From CAVTYH01 sp963738835 (lineage in GTDB: Bacteria > Planctomycetota > Planctomycetia > Pirellulales > JADZDJ01), in contig CAVTYH010000003.1 in NCBI GenBank assembly GCA_963738835.1, forward strand, positions 186,001-250,000: a stretch of DNA of 64,000 nucleotides, in the 5' to 3' direction. The translations under genes were made by a program, and so were the position numbers. Within the stretch, counting starts at the first letter, position 1; every line of letters starts with the position of its first letter. The notes beneath the pieces were generated by a model. It ran no database searches and was not told the DNA's origin. It was given only the letters and a program-made list of their open reading frames with translations. Below are positions 37,263 to 45,195 of the stretch, piece after piece.

Positions 37263-38220
37263 ACGTGCCAGTTAGAGTCTCGACAATCGCCTGCATTACC
37301 GGTGGGCAAACGGCGTTTCCGATCAGTTTGATCTTGTTGCGACGTGTCGTTTGCGGCCACGAGAATTTCGTCGGGAATCCCATCGCTGCAGCCAACTCGG
37401 GTGGCTGAAGCATTCGCATTTCGTGACCATTGGTATTCGGCCGCACAAGTGCAAAGCGGTCCAGGGTCGTAATTGTGCGCAGGGGTCGATCAAGTCGCTG
37501 AAATCCGCCGGCGGCGTCGGACCCATAATAAACCATTAAAAACTTCGATGTGGCTCCGACTGCTCGAATCCCGCGTTGTGCTCTTTGCAACGTCGCCAAC
37601 GCGCGGTACTTCGACTTTAATGGACTAAATCGGTAGCGAGCGCCGTTTTCGTCGTGGCTTGAAATGATTGAACTCGCGCGTCGGTCATTGCCGTCGACAA
37701 TTTCAGGAATACTCGGCATTTGTTCGCAGTCGCCGATGACATAGAGTCGGCTTCTACTTTGGGGTACACCGAAGCGGTGGGCGTTAAGAACGATCGGCTT
37801 AACGTTGTACTGAAGCTTCCGAAGCGATTCGAGCCACTCCTCGTATCGATGCCACTTCCGCATTCGTCCAACGTTTTCAATCACGACCCAGCGAGGGCGA
37901 AGTGCTTTTGCAAATCGAATCACTTCGAACGCCAATCGCATGCTGTTCTCGTCTGTCCGTCTCGCTCCGCGCACGATACTGTGGTGCGTGCATTCCGGCG
38001 AAGCCAACAGCAGGTCGACCGGGCCGATCTCGTGAGCAACTTGGCGGGCACTGAGGTATTGCAGTTTGCCACGGTAAGTTTTCGCACGTGGGAAGTTCAG
38101 TTGAAAGGTGTCGATGGCGGTGTCCCACATATCGATGCCGCCGACAATGGTGGCGCCGGCTAACTGAGCACCGCACGAACTTCCCCCTGCTCCGCAGAAC
38201 AAATCGAGCGCCCGAATCAT
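37174..38220 (-). CDS. DNA (cytosine-5) methyltransferase
   Basis: C5 cytosine methyltransferase of about 348 aa from ATG 38220 (GGGAG upstream). Motif I MIRALDLFCGAGGSS at the N-terminus binds SAM; motif IV is LLLASPECTHHSIVRGAR with the catalytic Cys in SPEC instead of the usual PPC; motif VI is VVIENVGRM; motif VIII is GVPQSRSRLYVIG; motif X is LIGNAVCPPVMQAIV. The target recognition region lies between about residues 185 and 270. The recognition sequence cannot be read. Pairing with Vsr supports a modification role; no classical restriction endonuclease is adjacent, so the GHKL operon may provide the restricting part. Confidence 0.93.
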   Translation of the reverse strand: MIRALDLFCGAGGSSCGAQLAGATIVGGIDMWDTAIDTFQLNFPRAKTYRGKLQYLSARQVAHEIGPVDLLLASPECTHHSIVRGARRTDENSMRLAFEVIRFAKALRPRWVVIENVGRMRKWHRYEEWLESLRKLQYNVKPIVLNAHRFGVPQSRSRLYVIGDCEQMPSIPEIVDGNDRRASSIISSHDENGARYRFSPLKSKYRALATLQRAQRGIRAVGATSKFLMVYYGSDAAGGFQRLDRPLRTITTLDRFALVRPNTNGHEMRMLQPPELAAAMGFPTKFSWPQTTRRNKIKLIGNAVCPPVMQAIVETLTGTSSKSAVSAGVPPIQRNKDRKTRKRDLAER

Positions 38221-38329
38221 GGTGTTGGCTCCCTGCCACGCGTTGGGTGATGCCACGAATATACGCCGGATGGCAGCAAATTTGCCAGGCCGGTTTGGGA
38301 TTGGTGACGGGGGACAGGCTGCCGGAGCA

Positions 38330-38353
38330 AGCACTGGCAGAGCCAGTGGCACC
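38330..38353. repeat. Palindrome AGCACTGGC..GCCAGTGGCACC, right copy
   Basis: Inverted copy of the element at 32875-32899, immediately outside the methyltransferase end of the island. Confidence 0.7.
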
Positions 38354-38591
38354 CAGCAATGGGCGGCGAGTTGGGACTTCGTGGCATTTTGGCGTGGCCC
38401 AAAAAGAGGCTTGATTTTTAATCGCATGTACACTATAATACACACCGGAACTATGAGTCCCGTTTGCCGTTCTTTGACAATTGAGTAAAGAAGCAATTAG
38501 CAACTAGCGGCTAGCGATTAGCCAGCGTAGATGGCTGGGAGTCTGCGCGTGGGGTGGATTGGCACCCGTGTCGTCGGACAAGCCTCAAAAT

Positions 38592-38634
38592 TCCCCCTCA
38601 CCCCAACCCTCTCCCGCGGCTGGGAGAGGGAGAA
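38592..38634. repeat. CTCTCC/GGG interspersed repeat, copy in reverse orientation
   Basis: CCCCCTCACCCC..CCCTCTCCC-GCGGCT-GGGAGAGGG, inverted relative to 31190-31232. A second degenerate unit follows to about 38735. Confidence 0.75.
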
Positions 38635-38744
38635 GACAAGGGCGACTCAGTCCGGGCCTCTTCGACAAGACTCAAGACAGGTCTCTCCAGTTCGGCATGG
38701 CTCACAACAGGCCGCGGCGGGGAGAGGGAGAAAGATAATTGTTT

Positions 38745-38826
38745 CGTCGTGATCGTGGTGTCGTCGTGGTAAAAATGAATTACAGCCGCGCCGGAACTTG
38801 ACCACCACGGCACGACGGACACAACG
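38745..38826. repeat. 83-bp imperfect palindromic element, copy 4 (inverted)
   Basis: CGTCGTGATCGTGGTGTCG..GTGGT pairs with ACCACCACGGCACGACG; the centre is diverged. This is the only copy in the opposite orientation and lies 6 kb from the other three, on the far side of the island. Confidence 0.65.
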
Positions 38827-39168
38827 TCGGGCGATGTCAGATGTACCCCCCGAAGATGATGTCGATGTCAGACAAGCAGCGGCGCACTTTGTCTTTGGGG
38901 ACGCGGCGAAATTGATGGTTTTCAGCGGGAAAATCGCTGGTTTTTCGTGTCGGTCCAAAGTGGCGGGTAAAGTGCGGGTAAAATGATACCCCCCGCGCCG
39001 CCGTCGGTACAAACCGCGAAGCGGCGATTTTCCCGAGAGTTATTGGGATCGGCACCCCCCGAAGTCCATGTGGCGCGGGGGGTGCATTTCACCCCTCGGT
39101 TTTCTTTTTTGTGCGCGAGAGTGTCCGTTGCCAGTGGTCCGTGGCAACGGACCGCAGAGCATGCTGCA

Positions 39169-39212
39169 CCCTCACCCCGGCCCTCTCCCAAAGGGCGAGG
39201 GAGAAGAAGAGC
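39169..39212. repeat. CTCTCC/GGG interspersed repeat, another reverse copy
   Basis: CACCCTCACCCCGG-CCCTCTCCC-AAAG-GGCGAGGGAG; same family as the unit at 38592-38634. Confidence 0.75.
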
Positions 39213-39426
39213 CACGGACCACGGACAATTGCCGTGTGACAGTCATGTCGCAATGTTTTTCAAAAACGGCTTGTTTTCCCGGCTCGTTTTCCAAGCATTG
39301 TCCCCTCGATTTTTATTTTTTGTGTGCGCGTCGTTGCTTGCCCCTTGGAATTCGGCGGCAGAAAGCAGGTGAGCCGAACACAGCCGCCAAGCTGAATGAA
39401 ATTGCGGCGTGACCATTTACCGCCAC

Positions 39427-39851
39427 CTAGATGTGATACATCTGCTCGACTTCGCCGGTGGCGCGCTGCACCAGTTCGGCGAAGGTGAGATCGCGGAGGG
39501 TTTCTTCGCGGGCGATCGAAACGTCGCGCCAGGCCCGCAGTAGGGCGCGGCGGGCGGGATTTTTGGCGGCGTTGGGATTGGGCAGTTTTTCGTGACCATC
39601 GACCACGGCCATCACTTCGCCCAGCGTGATTTCATCCGGCGGCCGCGCAACTGATAGCCGCCGGCAGCGCCGCGGGTGCTGCTGACCAGGCCGGCGCCTT
39701 TCAGTTGCAGCAGAATTTGCACGAGGAACCGCGAGGGAATGCCGTGCTCGTCGGCAATGGTCCGAATGCGCACCGGTTCTCCCAGGTCAAAGGCGCGCGC
39801 CAATTCCAGCACGGCGAGACAGGCGTATTCGGTTTTGGCGGTAAATTTCAT
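39427..39851 (-). CDS. Rrf2-family transcription regulator, one frameshift
   Basis: Rrf2 proteins are winged-helix regulators; CymR and IscR are members. The N-terminal part (MKFTAKTEYACLAVLELARA, RTIADEHGIPSRFLVQILLQ, LKGAGLVSSTRGAAGGYQL) is a complete Rrf2 DNA-binding domain. The frame breaks near 39645 (CAGTTGCGCGG; one lost G would give the family pattern GGYQLARPPDEITL) and continues with EITLGEVMAVVDG to MYHI. Corrected length about 142 aa. The three Fe-S cysteines of IscR are absent in the part seen, which fits a CymR-like rather than an IscR-like role. It lies next to cysH, so control of sulfur assimilation is likely. Confidence 0.85.
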
Positions 39852-39992
39852 CAGGTACTAGCGGGCAGCAAATTATTCACCGCAGAGGACGCGGAGGATC
39901 GCAGAGGAAACGCAGATGAGATAGAGAAATTATTTCCGTCGCTCCGCGCCTTCTCAGCGCTGCGTTGCGACCTCAGCGGTGAATTTGGATTG

Positions 39993-40820
39993 TCAATCGG
40001 AGGTGTGCAGGCCGCACTCGGTTTTTTGGAACCCGCTCCAGCGGCCGGCGCGTTCGTCTTCGCCGAACATGACCGACCGGGTGCAGGGCCAGCAACCAAT
40101 GCTGGGGTAACCTTGATCGTGCAAGGGGTTGTAGGGAACGTTTTCGTCGGTGATCAGTTTCCAGATTTCCTTCTTGGTCCAGTTGGCCAAGGGGCTGATT
40201 TTCACCAGGTTGAATTTTTTATCCCAACCGATGATCGGCGCTTTAGCCCGGTCGGGGCTTTGATCGCGGCGGATGCCACTCATCCACGCGTGCCAACCTT
40301 GGGCCGCTTGTTTGAGCACTTTTACTTTGCGATCGGCACAGCACTGGTCGGGATTGGTTTTGTACAGCGGACCGCCATGCAACTGTTCATAAACTTCCAC
40401 CGTGGTCTCGGGCCGTTTCATTTCCACTTCAATACCGTAACGCTGGGCGATGCGATCACGCAGCTCAAGCGTTTCCTGGAACTGATAACCGGTATCGAGG
40501 TTGAATACATGCACCCGGAGCTCGATCGAGGCCAGCATGTGAATGATGACGCAGCCTTCCGGACCGAAGGCGGTGGCCATGGTGAGCTTCGGAAAATAAT
40601 TGTCGACCGCCCATTGAATGATTTGCCACGGCGAGGCCAGTTCCAGCTTTTCGCTCTCGGCCGCCAACTGCGCGAGCACTTCCGGCGTGGGCGACAGCGG
40701 TTGATCGCCAAAAGCGGCAACCGGCGATGCCAACGAGCGATTTACAACGCGTTCCGCCGAACGAACGATTGACGTCGGGCTGGCTGGTTCAGGCATAAAT
40801 AGGGTGGGGGCGAGCGTCAT
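39993..40820 (-). CDS. cysH: Assimilatory adenylylsulfate/phosphoadenylylsulfate reductase CysH
   Basis: CysH reduces activated sulfate to sulfite with thioredoxin. The 275-aa protein has the PP-loop-like region MATAFGPEGCVIIHMLASIE, NLDTGYQFQETLELRDRI and HAWMSGIRRDQSPDRAK. Cys160-Cys161 (DQCCADRK) and Cys243/Cys246 (GCWPCT) are the [4Fe-4S] ligands that mark the APS-using type, and the active Cys269 lies in KTECGLH. The N-terminal 45 residues are an extension. A good vegetative promoter lies 54 bases upstream, and an Rrf2 regulator gene follows. Confidence 0.95.
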   Translation of the reverse strand: MTLAPTLFMPEPASPTSIVRSAERVVNRSLASPVAAFGDQPLSPTPEVLAQLAAESEKLELASPWQIIQWAVDNYFPKLTMATAFGPEGCVIIHMLASIELRVHVFNLDTGYQFQETLELRDRIAQRYGIEVEMKRPETTVEVYEQLHGGPLYKTNPDQCCADRKVKVLKQAAQGWHAWMSGIRRDQSPDRAKAPIIGWDKKFNLVKISPLANWTKKEIWKLITDENVPYNPLHDQGYPSIGCWPCTRSVMFGEDERAGRWSGFQKTECGLHTSD

Positions 40821-40873
40821 GGCTATTACGCCGAATTTGATCTCAGGCGTTCTACAGAATTATTAGCGCCGGA

Positions 40874-40902
40874 ATGATACTAATGTTACTTACCAAAGTC
40901 AA
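40874..40902 (-). promoter_or_regulatory. Vegetative (sigma-70 type) promoter of cysH
   Basis: Minus strand: TTGACT (40897-40902), a 17-base spacer, TATCAT (40874-40879). It is the best -35/-10 match I saw in the window and is placed 54 bases before cysH. The spacer and flanks are AT-rich and could include the Rrf2 operator. Confidence 0.7.
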
Positions 40903-41103
40903 CAATGCGTGTTTCTCTCGTTAGCTATCGGCCTTTTTTTAGCGATGCTTCACGTTTTACTGGTTATAACGACCGCAGCAAGCTGCAATCCGTATCCGTA
41001 ACCCCTTAAATTGCATACACTTCCAGATGCTTGACGAGGACAGCATCAGCGTTCACCATGCCGATTGGAAAGCAGTTTCTCTTCCAAGCTAGAAACCGGA
41101 ACT

Positions 41104-42594
41104 ATGCCATCCACTTGCTATGTTGCGATCGATTTAGGGGCCTCCAGCGGCCGGCACCTGGCGGGACTTTTCGACTGCCGCAGGCTGACGCTCGAAGAAC
41201 TTCATCGCTTCGAGAACGGTCCGGTGATGGTCGCCGGACATTTGCATTGGAACTTGCTTGGCCTTTGGCAGCACGTGCAGGCAGGAATGCGGGCCGCCCA
41301 CGCCAAGCACGGCGACCGAATTGCCAGCGTGGCGGTCGATACCTGGGGCGTCGATTTCGGCCTCGTTTCGCGCAACGACGAGCTGCTTGGCAACCCCGTT
41401 TGTTATCGCGACTCTCGAAACGACGGCATGTTGGAGCAAGCCTTCGAAGTTGTGCCCCGCGAAGAGATCTTTGCGCAAACCGGTTTGCAATTCATGCAGA
41501 TCAACACGCTATATCAACTGCTGGCGATGAAGTTGCAGGGCTCGGCGATTTTGGACGCGGCCGATTCACTTTTGATGATGCCCGATTTGTTCAACTGGCT
41601 ACTGACGGGCGTGAAAGCGAATGAGATGACCGATGCCTCGACCACGCAGTTTTTCAATCCGGCCAAGGGTGATTGGGCAACCGAGTTGCTCGATCGATTT
41701 GGTTTGCCGGCGCGAATTCTGGCAGCGCATCGTGCAGCCCGGAACCAAACTGGGAACGCTGCTGCCCGCAAGTTGCCGCAACAACCGGAATGAACAACGT
41801 GCAAGTGGTAGCGCCAGGAAGCCACGACACCGCCAGCGCAGTCATGGCCGTGCCAGCGGCGAGCAAGCCGGGACAGAAGCCGGACTGGTGCTACATCAGC
41901 TCCGGCACGTGGAGTTTGGTGGGCGTGGAGGTGCCGCAGCCGGTGATCAACGCAAAGTGTGCGGCGCTCAATTTCACCAACGAAGGAGGCGTCGGTGGAA
42001 CCACGCGGTTGCTCAAGAACATTTGCGGGTTGTGGCTGGTGCAAGAATGTCGTCGCGTGTGGAGTCAGGCCGGCACAACGTATTCGTGGGAACATTTAAC
42101 CCAGGCTGCGGCGGCCGCGAAGCCGCTGACGTCGTTCATCAATCCCGATGATTCGGTGTTTCTGGCGCCGCCGAATATGCCCGAAGCGATTCGCGATTTC
42201 TGCCGGCGCACCGGCCAAGGTGTTCCGGACGATGAAGGGGCGGTCATTCGTTGCGCCCTGGAAAGTCTTGCGCTGCAATATCGCGCGTGCCATTGGTTGG
42301 TTGGAGGAACTGATCGGCGGCCGGATCGAAACGGTTCACATTGTCGGCGGCGGCACGCAAAATCGGCAACTGTGCCAGATGGCGGCCGATGCCTGTCAAC
42401 GCCGCGTGATTGCCGGGCCGGTCGAAGCCACGGCCATCGGCAACATCATGATGCAGGCCATTGCCGCCGGTGAAGTCGGTTCGATCGCCGAAGCCCGCGA
42501 AATCATTCGGCAGAGTTTCCCGGTGGACGAATACACGCCGCAAAATACCCCCGAGTGGGATGAGGCGTACCAGCGGTTTTTGAAAATCAATTGA
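41104..42594 (+). CDS. rhaB: Rhamnulokinase (FGGY kinase), three frameshifts
   Basis: Phosphorylates L-rhamnulose. N-terminal ATPase-fold motif YVAIDLGASSGRHLAGLFD, then VAVDTWGVDFGLVSRNDELL and YRDSRNDGMLEQAFEVVP. Breaks: near 41722 (GGCAGCGCATCGTG, one extra base), near 41772 (CCGCAAGTTGCC, one extra A) and near 42282 (TATCGCGCGTGCC, one extra base). After correction the protein runs on through IVQPGTKLGTLLPA, APGSHDTASAVMAVPA, CYISSGTWSLVGVE, IETVHIVGGGTQNRQLCQMA and EATAIGNIMMQAIAAGEVGS. About 495 aa, normal. RhaB partners (isomerase, aldolase) are not in the window. Confidence 0.88.
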
Positions 42595-42609
42595 ACGTAA
42601 AATTGCCGA

Positions 42610-44265
42610 TCAAACCCGTTTGCTCAACCGTTCTGCCAGCCGATCGAGCGCGGTGCTGATGTCGCCCGCGCCGATGTGTACTTGCAGCAGGCTCGGTCCG
42701 CTGGTGTCGGCCCAGGCACGCTTCAATGCCTCGTCGAGTTCGCCTTCGGTGAAAATCTCGTAGCCTGCGCCGCCGCCGTAGACTTCCGGCAATTGATGGT
42801 AACGCCACGGCTGGATGTCGTTGAAGTTGCAGTTGGGGTGCAGGAACCGCTCGGTGCCGTAACCGCCGTTATCGAGCAAGATGATGATCGTCGGAAACTG
42901 GTGCCGCACCAGCGTTGAAAGCTCCATGCCGGTCATTTGGAAGGCGCCATCACCGACCATGACCACAACACGCCGATCCGATCGAGCCGCATGCACGCCC
43001 AATGCGGCCGGCACCGAAAACCCCATCGACGTGTAATAAGCCGGCGAGATGAACTCGGTCCGTTCACGCACGACAAGTTCTGTGGCGGCAAACAGCGAAT
43101 CGCCAATGTCGGCGATCACGACGGTCTGGTCATTTAACATCTCGTTCAGCCGCGCGGTCAAACGGCGAACGGTAACCGGTGCATTTGGCTGAACGACAAA
43201 CTTCTCGCCATCACGCTGTGTCTTCGGCGGCAAAACTCGAGCCGGCGGTTTCGGTCGACGAGTGGCCAAGGCGCTGAATGAAATCACCAAGTTGTACTCC
43301 GTGAAAGTGATGATGCCGGATGCGCAACTGCTCGCTGGTGGCGTAAATGCATTGGCCGGATCGAGATTGGCGGTGTAAATGCCAAGGTTGATGTCGGTCA
43401 TGAAACGTGCCCAGCAGGATGACGCAATCGCTTTCTTCGACGAATTTGGTGCACTTCTTCGCGACCCAGAGCCCCTTCGTACAGGCCCACGTACAGCGGA
43501 TGCACTTCGCTGATCACACTTTTTCCGAGCATCGTGGCGGCGATGCCGATATTCGAACCCTCGGCCAACGCCAGCACATCGTCCTGCAAATCGAAGCGGT
43601 GGATTTCCACGCCGGCGATAATCACCGCCTTCTTAGAACTGGAAATCCAGCGCACTGCTTCTTCCACCGCTTCGCCCAGTGCGTCGGGATCGCTGACGGC
43701 GGCGGTCTCACGAAATTCGATACGGGTCTTCCGGCACGACGCCCACCATGTCGCGGGGCAACTCTAAGTAAACCGGCCGCTTGTGGCGTGCGGCGGTATT
43801 CAGCACGCGATCGATTTCGCGGAAAGCCTCGTTCGGATCGTCCAATTCCGCGCCGGCGATGCACAGTTTTTCGAACACGTCGGACTGAGTGTGAAAATCG
43901 CGGATTTTGTGGTGCAACAGCGGATTGTTGATCCGTTCGCTCAAGCCCGGAGCACCGCTGATCACAACCACGGGCGATTTCTCGGCGTAAGCTCCGGCGA
44001 TCGAGTTGCACAGGCTCAACCCGCCTACGCAGTACGTGACGCACACCGCCCCCATGCCATTCACGCGGGCATAAGCATCGGCGGCGAACCCCGCACTATC
44101 TTCGCGCGTGCAGCCGATGGTTTGAATGGGGCTGTCGCAGAGCATCTTGTAGAAGGTCAGCACGTAGTCGCCGGGAATACCAAACACGTGCCGCACGCCA
44201 TAATCCTGCAATCGGCGGATGAGATATTGGCCGATCGATAAGCCGGTGATCGATCGTTTGCTCAT
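42610..44265 (-). CDS. Thiamine-diphosphate 2-oxoacid decarboxylase (pyruvate/indolepyruvate type), three frameshifts
   Basis: N-terminal Pyr domain: GQYLIRRLQDYGVRHVFGIP and TREDSAGFAADAYARVNGMG, with the Glu that activates the cofactor. Middle domain: AVIIAGVEIHRFDLQDDVLA and TMLGKSVISEVHPLYVGLYE. C-terminal PP domain: SPAYYTSMGFSVPAALGVHA and VVMVGDGAFQMTGMELSTLV with the GDG...N thiamine diphosphate motif ending DNGGYGTE. Frames change near 43718, 43445 and 43403; the last is one extra T in TTTC. Corrected length about 551 aa, as expected for pyruvate or phenyl/indolepyruvate decarboxylases; which substrate is used cannot be told. It is convergent with rhaB (15-base gap). Confidence 0.85.
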
Positions 44266-44288
44266 GGCAATTCCGTGCGACGATAGTT

Positions 44289-44576
44289 TCAGACGGGACC
44301 CGCGCTTGAGGAGTTATCTTTCTTCGTTGCCGAAGGTCGATCGGTTCGCTGGGCTCGGTTGGGCTTCTTCAGCAGCAAAATCCACCAAAAGCCGAGGAAG
44401 GCCGCCATGCAGCCGAACACAACCAGCGAACGGCGGAAGTCGTGTCGCAAGTTGCCGCCACCAAACCCCCCGAAATACGAGCCGATGGCATGGTACGCTC
44501 CCCAGGCCAACAACGCGGCTGATAGCACGATGAGAAACGTGCGCGGCGGATTCGATGGTTCGGAATTTGCGGGCAC
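44289..44576 (-). CDS. Small two-helix membrane protein, unknown function
   Basis: The 95-aa product has two hydrophobic segments (RTFLIVLSAALLAWGAYHAI near residues 12-32 and LVVFGCMAAFLGFWWILLL near 51-69) with a Gly-rich loop GSYFGGFGGGNLRHDFRR between them and a polar tail. The likely start is GTG 44576. It precedes the decarboxylase gene by 23 bases on the same strand and may be co-transcribed. No function known. Confidence 0.65.
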   Translation of the reverse strand: MPANSEPSNPPRTFLIVLSAALLAWGAYHAIGSYFGGFGGGNLRHDFRRSLVVFGCMAAFLGFWWILLLKKPNRAQRTDRPSATKKDNSSSAGPV

Positions 44577-44841
44577 GGCAATCGTTACCTTGGCGGCATT
44601 TCACTGTGGAGCGCAATCATTTTTGCAACATCCATGTTGTCACAAAGAGTGCAGCCGAGCTAGGGCGATCGGCGGCAAATTTCACAGTAATGTGGATCGG
44701 CCAGCGATTCCTCCCAGATTTTGCTGTTACTCGGCAATTGGCACGCCGCCTGCAATTTGCTTCGTTCGTCATCGGCGCAGGGAACAACAACGCCGGAACG
44801 AAACTTTGAGGGATTACCCGACTTTTTGAGGAGTTCGAGCC

Positions 44842-45144
44842 ATGAAACGTTTGTTCGTCGCCGTCGTCGTGTTCGGGGCACTCGCTTTTGCTGGCGCGGC
44901 GCAGGCCGGTTGGCCTTACGGCGGGAGTCCATACTTTGCGGGCTACCGACACGACCATTTCGACCGCGGTTGCTGGCGCGAGCCGACAGTGCGGTATTAC
45001 GCTCCGCCGGTTCTGTATCCGGCACCAGCTTTATATGCACCGCGGCCTGTATACAGTCCGGCGGTCGTATACGGCTCCTATTATTATCCGTCGAACAATG
45101 TCGCCTTTTACGGCCGCAACTTTGGCGTGCAATTCAATTGGTAA
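44842..45144 (+). CDS. Small exported Tyr/Pro-rich protein
   Basis: The 100-aa product has a classic signal peptide (MKRLFVAVVVFGALAFAGAA, cleavage after AQA) and a mature part rich in Tyr, Pro and Gly (YAPPVLYPAPALYAPRPVYS). GAGGAG lies upstream of the ATG. Such proteins are common in planctomycetes and probably associate with the cell envelope; the exact role is unknown. Confidence 0.8.
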   Translation: MKRLFVAVVVFGALAFAGAAQAGWPYGGSPYFAGYRHDHFDRGCWREPTVRYYAPPVLYPAPALYAPRPVYSPAVVYGSYYYPSNNVAFYGRNFGVQFNW

Positions 45145-45147
45145 GCT

Positions 45148-45167
45148 CTGATGATGCGGATCATCAG
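45148..45167. terminator. Hairpin after the Tyr/Pro-rich gene (no T tract)
   Basis: CTGATGAT-GCGG-ATCATCAG is a perfect 8-bp stem immediately after the stop codon at 45144 and before the convergent photolyase gene end at 45196. The lack of a T run makes it a possible, not certain, terminator. Confidence 0.45.
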
Positions 45168-45195
45168 CCGACAAACGGAGCGTTGTTATATCGTG

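Larger units (their letters stand above)
38221..39426. other. 1.2-kb gene-free repeat region right of the island
   Basis: Besides the repeats listed at 38330, 38592, 38745 and 39169, I find no gene with a credible start and composition. A minus-strand open frame at 38837-39055 and a signal-peptide-like short frame ending at 39372 were looked at and left out. Several CCCCCC-containing inverted segments (near 38847, 38988, 39054 and 39076) give the DNA an unusual, possibly decayed character. Confidence 0.5.

Noticed and set aside
38837..39055. Minus-strand open frame of 72 aa in the repeat region
   Set aside because: No ribosome binding site, and it lies amid repeats; no similarity I recognise.
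39249..39372. Short plus-strand frame resembling a signal peptide (ending NSAAESR)
   Set aside because: It ends right after the hydrophobic part, without mature protein; could be a relic, but is not supported.
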